The notes beneath the pieces are model-generated. The model was not told the DNA's origin, made no database searches, and worked only from the letters and a program-made list of their open reading frames with translations. Below are positions 34,036-42,451 of a stretch of 64,000 nucleotides of DNA, piece by piece (the stretch's first letter is position 1; the number at the start of each line of letters is the position of its first letter). The DNA lies in contig DATMRW010000030.1 of the NCBI GenBank assembly GCA_035565775.1, positions 248,001 to 312,000 of the forward strand, given 5' to 3'. The position numbers and the translations under genes are program-made. This stretch comes from PRO6 sp035565775. GTDB taxonomy: Bacteria; Pseudomonadota; Alphaproteobacteria; Rhizobiales; Xanthobacteraceae.

Positions 34036-35313
34036 ATGACGGCGACCCGTGATAAATTTGGCAGGCCCATCGTTGTCGTCACCGGCATGGGCGTGGTGAC
34101 GTCGCTCGGCGCGGGCAAGACCGACAACTGGGCCAAGCTCACCGCGGGCCAGTCCGGCATCCGCACCATCACCCGCTTCCCGACCGACGGGCTGCGCAGC
34201 ACCATGGCGGGCACCGTCGATTTTCTCGACGTCCAGCCGTTCTCCTCGACCGACCTGTCGGAACGCCTTGCCGGCGTTGCAGGCGAAGAAGCCATCGCGC
34301 AGGCCAGCATCGGCGCCAAGGGCGATTTTCCGGGCCCGCTGTTTCTCGCCGTCGCCCCCGTCGAGGTCGAATGGCCGCAGCGCGAGGAAATCGCGCGCGC
34401 CGTCACCGATGGGGCCATCGACTATGACGCCCTGCTGAAGGCCACCGGCGCCGGCCAGTTCGCCCACTATCACCGCCGCTTCCTGTTCGGCTCGGTCGCC
34501 GACGGTCTGAGCGAGAAGTTCGGCACCAAGGGCTCGCCGATTTCCTGCTCGACCGCATGCGCCTCCGGCGCGACCGCGATCCAGCTCGGCGTCGAGGCGA
34601 TCCGCCGCGGCGAAACCGATGCCGCGCTGTGCATCGGCACCGACGGCTCGGTCAATCAGGAAGCGATCATCCGTTTCTCGCTGCTCTCGGCGCTGTCGAC
34701 CCAGAACGATCCGCCGCAAGGCGCGGTCAAGCCGTTCGCCAAGAACCGCGACGGTTTTGTGATGGCCGAGGGCGCGGGCGCCCTCGTGCTCGAAAGCCTC
34801 GAGGCGGCAACCGCCCGCGGCGCAAAAATCCTTGGCGTCGTCGCCGGCTGCGGCGAGCTTGCGGACTCCTTCCACCGCACCCGCTCCTCGCCGGACGGCA
34901 AGCCGATCATCGGCTGCGTTCAGAACGCGCTTGCCGACGCCGGCCTCGAGCCCGGCCAGATCGACTACATCAACGCCCACGGCACCGGCACGCCGGAGAA
35001 CGACAAGATGGAATATCTTGGCATCTCCACCGTTTTCGGCGACGCCACGGCGAGCATTCCGGTGTCCTCGAACAAGTCGATGGTCGGTCACACGCTGTCC
35101 GCCGCCGGTGCGATCGAGGCGGTGTTCTCCGTCCTCACGCTGCAGCACCAGCGGATTCCGCCGACCATCAACTACGACGTTCCCGATCCGGCGATCCCGT
35201 TCGACGTGGTGCCGAATGTCGCGCGGGATGCCCGCGTGACGGCGGTGATGTCGAACTCCTTCGGCTTCGGCGGCCAGAACGCCACGCTGATTTTGACCGG
35301 CGAGCCGGCCTGA
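34036..35313 (+). CDS. fabF1XL: Beta-ketoacyl-ACP synthase II of the VLCFA cluster (FabF1XL)
   Basis: A 425-residue condensing enzyme with a complete triad: nucleophile Cys in CSTACASGATA, His in NAHGTGTPEND and His in MVGHTLSAAGA. It extends long acyl chains on AcpXL using malonyl units. ATG 34036 was chosen for the GGAGG just upstream; an earlier start at 33988 adds an Arg-rich tail. It follows fabF2XL by 113 bases, probably in the same transcript. Confidence 0.9.
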   Translation: MTATRDKFGRPIVVVTGMGVVTSLGAGKTDNWAKLTAGQSGIRTITRFPTDGLRSTMAGTVDFLDVQPFSSTDLSERLAGVAGEEAIAQASIGAKGDFPGPLFLAVAPVEVEWPQREEIARAVTDGAIDYDALLKATGAGQFAHYHRRFLFGSVADGLSEKFGTKGSPISCSTACASGATAIQLGVEAIRRGETDAALCIGTDGSVNQEAIIRFSLLSALSTQNDPPQGAVKPFAKNRDGFVMAEGAGALVLESLEAATARGAKILGVVAGCGELADSFHRTRSSPDGKPIIGCVQNALADAGLEPGQIDYINAHGTGTPENDKMEYLGISTVFGDATASIPVSSNKSMVGHTLSAAGAIEAVFSVLTLQHQRIPPTINYDVPDPAIPFDVVPNVARDARVTAVMSNSFGFGGQNATLILTGEPA

Positions 35314-35410
35314 GCAAGCTTCAACAGCCTGTCGCACCGGTTGACGGCTACGGCCGAACCGGCGATAGGCTTTTTGTCCATTTGTCCAATCTACCGGGAA
35401 ATTCGGTTCC

Positions 35411-36433
35411 ATGCGCGCGCTGACCCTCGTATCAGATCGGCACCTGTCGATCGTTGACACCCCTGCCCCCGAGGCGCCTGCAGCCGGCGAGGTTCAGATC
35501 CGCGTGCGCGCGGTGGCGCTCAATCACATCGACGTCTGGGGCTACCGCGGCATGGCTTTCGCCAAGCGCAAGCTGCCGCTGGCGGTGGGCGCCGAGGCGT
35601 CCGGCGAGATCGCCGCCGTCGGCGAAGGCGTGACCCGCTTCAAGGTCGGCCAGCCGGTGGTGATGTACGGCGCGCTGACCTGCGGCAAGTGCCGGGCCTG
35701 CCGCGAGGGACGCGACAACCTCTGCGAGGACGTCAGCGGCATCATGGGCTTCCATGTCGACGGCTTTGCACGCGAACTCATCAACATGCCCGAGCGGCTG
35801 GTGATCCCGGTGCCCGAGGGCGTGAACCATCGCGACGCCGCCTGCGCGCCGATCGCCTTCTCCACCGTCCAGCACATGCTGTTCGACAACGCCAAGCTCG
35901 AGCCGGGCGAGACCGTGCTGGTCCATGCCGGCGGCTCCGGCATCGGCACCGTCGCGATCATGATGGCGAAAGCCATCGGCTGCACCGTCATCACCACGGT
36001 CGGCGACGATTCAAAGATCGAGGGCGTCAAGAAGCTCGGCGCCGATCACGTGATCAACTACCGCACCGATCGTTTCGAGGGCGTGACCCGCAAGCTCACC
36101 AAGAAGAAGGGCGTCGATGTCGTGTTCGAGCATGTCGGCGCGGACACCTTCGCCGGCTCACTGCTCTCGCTCAAGCGCGGCGGCCGCCTCGTCACCTGCG
36201 GCGCGACCTCCGGCCCGACCACGACGCTGAACCTGATGCAGCTGTTCCAGCAGCAATACCGCATCATCGGCTCGTTCGGGGCTTCGATGCGCAACATCAG
36301 CGAGAGCCTCGACAAGATGGCTGCCGGCATGAAGCCGATCATCGACACCGAAGTGCCGATCGAAGACGTCGCCACCGCGCTTGCACGGATGGAGACCCGT
36401 CAGGTGTTCGGCAAGATCATCGTTCACTTCTGA
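35411..36433 (+). CDS. Zinc-type alcohol dehydrogenase/quinone reductase family enzyme of the VLCFA cluster
   Basis: A 340-residue medium-chain dehydrogenase. The structural zinc lobe is intact (C91, C94, C97, C105) and the NADPH fold is VLVHAGGSGIGTVAIMMA. The catalytic zinc ligands are absent: the GHE motif reads GAE (VGAEASG) and no Cys precedes it. It thus looks like an enoyl-ACP/quinone-reductase-type hydride transferase, in place of a true alcohol dehydrogenase. The position between fabF1XL and lpxXL matches the acyl-reduction step; the stop overlaps lpxXL. Confidence 0.85.
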   Translation: MRALTLVSDRHLSIVDTPAPEAPAAGEVQIRVRAVALNHIDVWGYRGMAFAKRKLPLAVGAEASGEIAAVGEGVTRFKVGQPVVMYGALTCGKCRACREGRDNLCEDVSGIMGFHVDGFARELINMPERLVIPVPEGVNHRDAACAPIAFSTVQHMLFDNAKLEPGETVLVHAGGSGIGTVAIMMAKAIGCTVITTVGDDSKIEGVKKLGADHVINYRTDRFEGVTRKLTKKKGVDVVFEHVGADTFAGSLLSLKRGGRLVTCGATSGPTTTLNLMQLFQQQYRIIGSFGASMRNISESLDKMAAGMKPIIDTEVPIEDVATALARMETRQVFGKIIVHF

Positions 36434-37365
36434 TGCTGCGCAGCGTCCTACGCGTCAGGGCCATTTTGCGCGATGCGCTCAAGCCGGTCGGTGACGCGGT
36501 CATCGGCGGCCTGACCGTGGGCATGCTGCGGGCGACGCGGTTCTTCGATCCGGTCCGCACCGCCAATGTGTTTGGCCGCGGCGCGCAGCTCATCGGCCCG
36601 CTGCTGCGCGAGAACCGCATCGGGCGCGCCAACCTGACCGCCGCTTTCCCGGAAAAATCGCCAGAGGAGATCGAACAGATCCTCGCCGGCGTCTGGGACA
36701 ATCTTGGCCGGGTCGCCGCCGAGTTCGCCCATCTCGACAACATCTGGGCCTATGACCGATCGCGGCCGCAGGACAGCCGCATCGAAATTCCGCCGCGCAC
36801 GCACGAGCTGTTCGCCAAGCTGCGCGAGGACGGCAAGCCGGCGCTGATCTTCGCCAGCCATATCGGCAACTGGGAGCTGCCGGCGCTGGCGGCGACCGAA
36901 CACGACCTCGATACCGCCGTGCTGTTTCGCCGGCCGAACGTCGCCGCCGCCGACCGCGCCATCCACAAGCTGCGGGCCGTGAAGATGGGCGAGCTGATCG
37001 CCACCGGCCCCGACGCGCCGTTCAAGCTGGCCGAAGCCCTGAGGCAGGGCAAGCATGTCGCCATGCTGGTCGACCAGTGGTACACGCGCGGCGTCGAGGT
37101 CGAGTTCTTCGGCCGCAAGACGCGGGCCAATCCCACCCTCGCCCGCCTGCTCCGCCAGATCGAATGCCCGATCTATGGCGTGCGCATCGTCCGCCTGCCG
37201 AACCATCGCTTCCGCGCCGAGCTGTCGGAGGAGATCGTCCCCGCCCGCGACGAGAACGGCGCGATCGACGTGCAGGGCACCATGCAAAAAATTACTTCGG
37301 TGATCGAAGGCTGGGTGCGCGAGCATCCCGAGCAGTGGCTCTGGCTGCATCGCCGCTGGCGCTGA
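36433..37365 (+). CDS. lpxXL: Lipid A very-long-chain acyltransferase LpxXL
   Basis: A 310-residue LpxL/HtrB-family acyltransferase that moves the very-long-chain acyl group from AcpXL to lipid A at the inner membrane. The HX4E acyltransferase motif is SHIGNWELP, and FFGRKTRANPTLARLLR matches the family. The start overlaps the preceding stop by 1 base (TGATG). Last gene of the cluster, followed by a terminator. Confidence 0.9.
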   Translation: MLRSVLRVRAILRDALKPVGDAVIGGLTVGMLRATRFFDPVRTANVFGRGAQLIGPLLRENRIGRANLTAAFPEKSPEEIEQILAGVWDNLGRVAAEFAHLDNIWAYDRSRPQDSRIEIPPRTHELFAKLREDGKPALIFASHIGNWELPALAATEHDLDTAVLFRRPNVAAADRAIHKLRAVKMGELIATGPDAPFKLAEALRQGKHVAMLVDQWYTRGVEVEFFGRKTRANPTLARLLRQIECPIYGVRIVRLPNHRFRAELSEEIVPARDENGAIDVQGTMQKITSVIEGWVREHPEQWLWLHRRWR

Positions 37366-37385
37366 TCTTTCCGTTTCCGCAATGA

Positions 37386-37413
37386 AAAAGCCCGGACCTT
37401 GGTCCGGGCTTTT
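37386..37413. terminator. Bidirectional terminator between lpxXL and potF
   Basis: AAAAGCCCGGACC pairs perfectly with GGTCCGGGCTTTT around a 2-base gap, giving T-runs on both strands. It sits between convergent genes. Confidence 0.9.
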
Positions 37414-37440
37414 CTTTGCTTCGCGGGCCGCCTGTTGCGT

Positions 37441-38544
37441 TCAGCGGCCGGTCTTGACGCGGGTCCACAGCCGGTTGATGACGCGCTGCGTCGCCGGCGG
37501 CCGCGCCGTGATCGTGTAGAGCTTCTTCATCGTCTCGGCGTCGGGATAGATCGTCTTGTCGTTGATGATCTTCGGCGAGATCAGCCTCTGGCTGGCGAGG
37601 TTGCCGTTGGCGAAGCCGAGATAATCCGAATTCTTCGCGGCGATTTCCGGCCGGTAGAGATAGTTGATCAGCTCCAGCGCCTCGCTGACGTTCTTGGCGT
37701 CGGCAGGGATTGCGAGATTGTCGAAAAACATCTGCGTGCCTTCCTTGGGGATGGCATAGCCGACCTCGACGCCGTTGTTGGCCTCCTCGGCACGGCGGCG
37801 CGCCTGGATGATGTCGCCCGACCAGCCGACGACGACGCAGATCTCGCCGCTGGCCAGCGCGCTGAGATATTCCGACGAGTGGAATTTTCGCACCGACGGC
37901 TGGATCTTGCGCAGCGCCTCCGCGGCCTTCTCAAGATCCTCGGTCTTGGTCGAGTTCGGATCGAGGCCGAGATAGTGCAGCGCCGCCGGGAGAATATCGT
38001 CGGCGGAGTCGAGCATCTGCACGCCGCAGTCCTTGAACTTGGCGATCTTCTCGGGATTGAACACCTGATCCCAGGAGTCGATGGTGCCCTCGGGCCCAAG
38101 GATCTTCTTCACCGCCTTGACGTTATAGCCGATGCCGGTGGTGCCCCACATGTAGTTGACGGCATGCTTGTTGCCCGGATCATAGACCGCGAGCCGGGCC
38201 GCAATCTCCGGCCACGCATTGGCAGAGTTCGGCAGCTTCGACATATCGAGCGGCTGGAACACTTTTGCGGTGATCTGCCGCTGCAGGAAGTAAGCCGTCG
38301 GCACGACGAGATCGTAGCCGGACTTGCCCGCGAGCAGCCGCGTCTCCAGCGTCTCGTTGGCGTCAAAGGTGTCGTAGACGACCTTGATGCCGGTTTCCTT
38401 GGTGAAATCCTCCAGCACGCCCGGCGCGATATAGTTCGACCAGTTGTAGAAATTGACCACGCGTTCCTGCGCCAGCGCCGGCAGCGAGGTCGCAAGACAC
38501 AGGCCCGCAAGCGCGAAGGTGAAAAAGCGGGGTTTGATTTCCAA
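37441..38544 (-). CDS. potF: Polyamine ABC transporter substrate-binding protein (PotF-like)
   Basis: A 367-residue periplasmic binding protein for putrescine or a related polyamine. A signal peptide (ending PALAQ) precedes VVNFYNWSNYI, the PotD/PotF start, and KETGIKVVYDTFD. Start taken as TTG 38544, since AGGAG lies 9 bases upstream and the longer frame to 38613 has a charged leader; the length then equals PotF. No potGHI genes are adjacent, so permease and ATPase must lie elsewhere. Third gene of rhodanese-aminotransferase-potF. Confidence 0.8.
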   Translation of the reverse strand: MEIKPRFFTFALAGLCLATSLPALAQERVVNFYNWSNYIAPGVLEDFTKETGIKVVYDTFDANETLETRLLAGKSGYDLVVPTAYFLQRQITAKVFQPLDMSKLPNSANAWPEIAARLAVYDPGNKHAVNYMWGTTGIGYNVKAVKKILGPEGTIDSWDQVFNPEKIAKFKDCGVQMLDSADDILPAALHYLGLDPNSTKTEDLEKAAEALRKIQPSVRKFHSSEYLSALASGEICVVVGWSGDIIQARRRAEEANNGVEVGYAIPKEGTQMFFDNLAIPADAKNVSEALELINYLYRPEIAAKNSDYLGFANGNLASQRLISPKIINDKTIYPDAETMKKLYTITARPPATQRVINRLWTRVKTGR

Positions 38545-38613
38545 TTTGGCTCTCTCCTCTCGGGGGATGAAGATTTCGTCAGATGGCCGAATGCGGTCCG
38601 GAAAACGTTGCAC

Positions 38614-39768
38614 TCACGCCAGCGCCAGCGCGCGGGTCAGGCGCGCCAATGCCTCGTCGAGCGTGGCGTCCTTCTTGGCGAAGCAGAAGCGCACCACCGT
38701 CGTCACCGGATCGACCTCATAGAAAGCCGAGACCGGGATTGCGGCAACCTTGTATTCGTTGACGATGCGGCGGCAAAACGCCTCGTCGCTCTCGTTCAGC
38801 TTCAGCGGCGCGAGATCGATGTTGAGAAAATACGTGCCCTGCGAGTCCACCACCGGAAACCCGAGCTGGCGCAGGCCGGCCGTCAGGCGGTCGCGGCTGC
38901 GCTGCAGGTCCTTGCGCATGCCGTAAAAATATTCGTCCGGCTTGCCGAGGCCATAGGCAACGCCCGTCTGCAGGTTCGGCGCGGTGGTGAAGGTGAGAAA
39001 CTGGTGCGCCTTGGCGACGACGCGCAAAAGCTCGGGCGCGGCGCAGATGAAGCCGATCTTCCAGCCGGTGAGCGAAAAGATCTTTCCCGCCGAGCCGATC
39101 TTCACCGTGCGCTCGCGCATACCCGGAATGGAGATCAGCGGGATATGCTCGCGATCGTCGAAAATGACGTGCTCCCATACCTCGTCGCAGATCGCGATCG
39201 TGTTGAACTCCTGGCAATAGCGCGCAAGGAGTTCGAGGTCCTCGCGCGGATAGACCACGGCCGCAGGATTCAGCGGGTTGTTGAACAGCACGAAGCGCGT
39301 CTTCTCGTTGAACACGCGCCGCAGGTCGTCGTCGTGCAGCCGCCAGTGCGGCGGCTCGAGGCGCACGAAGCGCGGCACGCCGCCCGCCTGCCGGATCATC
39401 GGCACATAGCAGTCGTACATCGGCTGAAACAGCACGACTTCGTCGCCGGGCTCGATCAGGCCGAGAATGGAGCTGGCGAGCGCCTCGGTCGCGCCCGAGA
39501 CCACCATCACCTCCGCCATCGGATCAAGATCAACCTTGTGCCAATGTCGGTAGTGGTCGGCGATCGCCTTGCGCAGCTCGGGCAGGCCCATCATCGAGGG
39601 ATACTGGTTGTTGCCGTACATCACCGCATCGGCGGCGGCGCGGCGAATATCCTCGGGGCCGGGATCGTCGGGAAAGCCCTGCCCCAGATTGATGGCGTTG
39701 TTGTCCCGCGCAAGCTGCGACATCGCCTCGAACACGGTGACAGGCAGGTCGGCAAAAATCTTGTTCAT
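38614..39768 (-). CDS. Class I PLP aminotransferase (KAT/YbdL-type)
   Basis: A 384-residue cytoplasmic aminotransferase. PLP residues are visible: K229 in GSAGKIFSLTGWKIG, D195 in CDEVWEH and N167 in NNPLNPA. The sequence (NLGQGFPDDPGPEDI) resembles the kynurenine/methionine aminotransferase branch. The amino donor is unknown. It follows the rhodanese gene by 21 bases and precedes potF. Confidence 0.85.
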   Translation of the reverse strand: MNKIFADLPVTVFEAMSQLARDNNAINLGQGFPDDPGPEDIRRAAADAVMYGNNQYPSMMGLPELRKAIADHYRHWHKVDLDPMAEVMVVSGATEALASSILGLIEPGDEVVLFQPMYDCYVPMIRQAGGVPRFVRLEPPHWRLHDDDLRRVFNEKTRFVLFNNPLNPAAVVYPREDLELLARYCQEFNTIAICDEVWEHVIFDDREHIPLISIPGMRERTVKIGSAGKIFSLTGWKIGFICAAPELLRVVAKAHQFLTFTTAPNLQTGVAYGLGKPDEYFYGMRKDLQRSRDRLTAGLRQLGFPVVDSQGTYFLNIDLAPLKLNESDEAFCRRIVNEYKVAAIPVSAFYEVDPVTTVVRFCFAKKDATLDEALARLTRALALA

Positions 39769-39789
39769 GGCAAGGGCTTTCGGTGACGG

Positions 39790-40125
39790 TCAGTGACCGA
39801 GGCGGGTGGGATTTCCCGAGGCCTTCCAGGCCAGAATGCCGCCGGCGAGATGCTTGTCGAACGGATAGCCCGCTTCCTGAGCCATCAGCGACGCGGTGAC
39901 CGAGCGCTTGCCGGAGCGGCATGCGAACACGACCTCACGGCCGTTTGCCGCCGGAAGCGCGGCCGGGTCGAACACCGACAGGGGCATCTCCGCGGCCTCG
40001 GGATAGGCCTCGGTCTCGACCTCGTGCGGCTCGCGGACATCGACCAAAAGATAGCGTCCTGCGGCGACGCCGTTGCGCACCTCGTCCGGGGTAAGGTCGA
40101 CGACCTTCAATGCTTCATCCGCCAC
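39790..40125 (-). CDS. Single-domain rhodanese-like sulfurtransferase
   Basis: A 111-residue rhodanese domain. Active-site C69 heads the loop CRSGKRS, and LVDVREPHEVE is the conserved CH2-type strand. It carries sulfane sulfur on its cysteine; the partner is unknown, though the strain has a sulfur-oxidation locus elsewhere. First gene of a three-gene minus-strand set. Length fits stand-alone rhodanese. Confidence 0.85.
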   Translation of the reverse strand: MADEALKVVDLTPDEVRNGVAAGRYLLVDVREPHEVETEAYPEAAEMPLSVFDPAALPAANGREVVFACRSGKRSVTASLMAQEAGYPFDKHLAGGILAWKASGNPTRLGH

Positions 40126-40529
40126 TCAACTTCCTCCACGGCCGCCCACCGATCCATCCGGCGCACAAGCCCATCTGCTCCACGCGAACCTGCCCGCGAA
40201 CCGCTTGGTCCGAGGCCGCCGCCAAAAATTTCGCGCGCCAAATTCGCCCTTGCGTGGGCGAAAATCAAGCATGGTAAATGCATCGCAAAATTCCGGGCGA
40301 GCCGCCCGGCAGATGGCACGGACGGCGGCGATTTACAACGCGCTTGCAACGCTCACGACAGGCGCCCCACCTCACGATCGGCAACCGCAAACAACCTCGC
40401 CGCCATTGGAATTGATCCGGTAACTGCTCCTTAATCGCGGCAACGCTAGGGTTCCCCCGCACCAGCCACCCGGCCGGTGACGCCGTCCAGTATAGACGGT
40501 TGGGTACACGCGGACGCGTCGGAGTTCAC
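40126..40529. other. Intergenic region upstream of motA
   Basis: A 404-base gap between divergent genes. A short hairpin (CCGTC/GACGG, 40483-40499) lies 30 bases before motA. No gene or clear promoter motif is recognised. Confidence 0.4.
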
Positions 40530-41300
40530 ATGGACATCACCACCGGCCTTGGGCTGATCGCTGGCATTGGCGTCGTTGTTGTAATGATGCTCTGGGGCGG
40601 CGACCTCGGGATGTTTTGGTCCAGCCACGCTGGCCTGATCATTTTCGGTGGTTCGTTCGCCGCTACCCTGATCCGTTTTCCCCTCGTCTCGATGATCCAC
40701 GGCCTGCCGCTCGGCATGCGCTTCGCCTTCACGATGCGCCGCCTGACCGCCCGCGACCTCGTTGACGAGCTTGCCCGCATTGCCGAGATCGCCCGCCGTC
40801 AGGGCCCGCTGGGCCTCGAAAAGGTCGAGACGGTCGATCCGTTCCTCGCCAAGGGCATCCGCTTCGTCGCCGACGGCTACGATTCCGAATTCATTCGCGA
40901 CAACCTCGAGCGCGACCGCGACAACTTCCTCATGCATCTGGACGAAGGCGGCAAGATCTACCGCGCCGTCGGCGACTGCGCCCCGGCCTTCGGCATGGTC
41001 GGCACGCTGATCGGCATGGTGCAGATGTTCGCCAACATGACCGACCCCTCCAAGCTCGGCCCGTACATGGCGACCGCCCTGCTCGCGACCCTTTACGGCG
41101 CCGTCGTCGCCAACCTGTTCTGCCTGCCGATCGCCGACAAGCTGCACGGCAAGCTGCTCGACGAGGAAACCAACCGCACGCTGATCATCGACGGCATCAT
41201 GATGATCCGCGACTCCAAGAGCCCGGCCTTGGTCCGTGAAATGCTTCTCGCCTATCTCCCCGAGAAGCATCGCGAAGAGGGTGAGCCGGTCGCGGCCTGA
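40530..41300 (+). CDS. motA: Flagellar stator subunit MotA/PomA-type
   Basis: A 256-residue inner-membrane protein with four helices. Helices three and four contain the motor-type AFGMVGTLIGMVQMF and LLATLYGAVVANLFCLP segments; P152 and P200 are in the positions of the MotA functional prolines. The cytoplasmic loop (DNLERDRDNF) is charged, as needed for contact with FliG. ATG 40530 has GGAG upstream. MotB lies 23 bases downstream. Confidence 0.85.
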   Translation: MDITTGLGLIAGIGVVVVMMLWGGDLGMFWSSHAGLIIFGGSFAATLIRFPLVSMIHGLPLGMRFAFTMRRLTARDLVDELARIAEIARRQGPLGLEKVETVDPFLAKGIRFVADGYDSEFIRDNLERDRDNFLMHLDEGGKIYRAVGDCAPAFGMVGTLIGMVQMFANMTDPSKLGPYMATALLATLYGAVVANLFCLPIADKLHGKLLDEETNRTLIIDGIMMIRDSKSPALVREMLLAYLPEKHREEGEPVAA

Positions 41301-41323
41301 CCGCCGCCCCGGTTCGTAGTGCG

Positions 41324-42151
41324 ATGGCAAAGAAAAAACGCGCAGCAGCTCACGGTGGCGGTCACGGCTGGTTCGTCACATTCGCGGACCTGATGGGTCT
41401 GCTGGTCGCCTTCTTCGTCATGCTGGTGGCCTTTTCGACGCAGGACGCAGCCAAGCTCAAGATCGTCGCCGGCTCGATGCGCGATGCCTTCGGCGTTCGG
41501 GATTCGCGTTTCTCCGGCATTCTTGAGACCGACGGCTTGCCGACCCGGCCGAAGCTGAAGAACTCCGCCCACATTCCGCCGGACGAAGCCTCGAACACCC
41601 CGAGCCCCGACCAGCAGGACCGCGACGCCCTCAGCGGCGCCAAGCTGCCGAAGGACCGCGAATTCGCGATGGCCGCCGCCTCGCTTCGGCAGGCGATGCA
41701 GGATCTTCCCGAGCTGACCGAGATCTCCAAGCAGATCATGTTCACCGAGACCGAACAGGGCCTGAACATCGAGATCATGGACCAGGACGGCCGCGCAATG
41801 TTCGCGGAAGGCTCCAAGGAGCCCTACGAGCGGATGCGGACGATTCTGCGCCGGATCGCGCCCCCCCTGAAGCAGAGCCCGCTGCGGGTCGCCATCACCG
41901 GCCACACCTCGTCCGGCTACGTCCCGCCGCGCTGGAATTACGATGCCTTCGACCTGTCGTCCGACCGCGCCAATGTCGTGCGCCAGATCCTGCAGCGCGA
42001 GGGCCTGCCCGCGAGCCACATCTTCTCGGTTTCCGGCAAGGGCGACAGCCAGCCGCTGTTCCCCGACGATCCGGCACTGGCCGGCAACCGCCGCGTGACG
42101 ATCACCTTGATGCGTGAAGATCCGCCGCTGCCGCCGAACCTCAAGCCCTGA
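41324..42151 (+). CDS. motB: Flagellar stator subunit MotB-type, OmpA-like
   Basis: A 275-residue protein. One N-terminal helix (WFVTFADLMGLLVAFFVMLV) carries D22, the ion-binding residue of the stator. The C-terminal OmpA-like domain binds peptidoglycan: ITGHTSSG, DLSSDRANVVRQIL and GNRRVTI. The linker is rich in polar residues. It forms the A4B2 stator with MotA. A hairpin follows the stop. Confidence 0.85.
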   Translation: MAKKKRAAAHGGGHGWFVTFADLMGLLVAFFVMLVAFSTQDAAKLKIVAGSMRDAFGVRDSRFSGILETDGLPTRPKLKNSAHIPPDEASNTPSPDQQDRDALSGAKLPKDREFAMAAASLRQAMQDLPELTEISKQIMFTETEQGLNIEIMDQDGRAMFAEGSKEPYERMRTILRRIAPPLKQSPLRVAITGHTSSGYVPPRWNYDAFDLSSDRANVVRQILQREGLPASHIFSVSGKGDSQPLFPDDPALAGNRRVTITLMREDPPLPPNLKP

Positions 42152-42451
42152 GAATTGCCTCAATTCCCGGTACGGACGCCACAGATCCGTGCCGGGAATG
42201 GCCAAATCATGCCAAGCATTGTTGCATATCGGCAATGCCACAATCCGCGCTTGAACCGCTTGCGCCAAAAATCTTCGGCGCTTTCAATTCGTTAGAGCGC
42301 GCGCTTCACTTCCCACAGAGGCTGGCCTAACGTCCCTTCGGGTGGTTCTTTCGCCATAAATGCTGTAAGCCCGCCCGCTCCCATGCGAGCTCCGTTGTCG
42401 GCCGTCATCGCCGATCGAACGGAGCTCGAACAAGAATAGTTGCGCGAGGCT
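42152..42451. other. Intergenic region between motB and kup
   Basis: A 300-base gap that contains the hairpin at 42163-42199 and the kup leader. No other gene is supported. Confidence 0.4.
42163..42199. repeat. 14-bp stem hairpin after motB
   Basis: ATTCCCGGTACGGA pairs with TCCGTGCCGGGAAT with one T-G wobble across a 9-base loop. There is no T-run, so it may be a Rho-dependent stop stabiliser or an mRNA 3' end protector. Confidence 0.6.

Noticed and set aside
33382..35460. Minus-strand open frame of 692 codons opposite fabF2XL/fabF1XL
   Set aside because: It is the antisense shadow of two clear genes, rich in Arg/Ala/Gly, with no family or ribosome binding site.
37399..39786. Plus-strand open frame of 795 codons opposite potF and the aminotransferase
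   Set aside because: High-GC antisense artefact over two well-recognised minus-strand genes.
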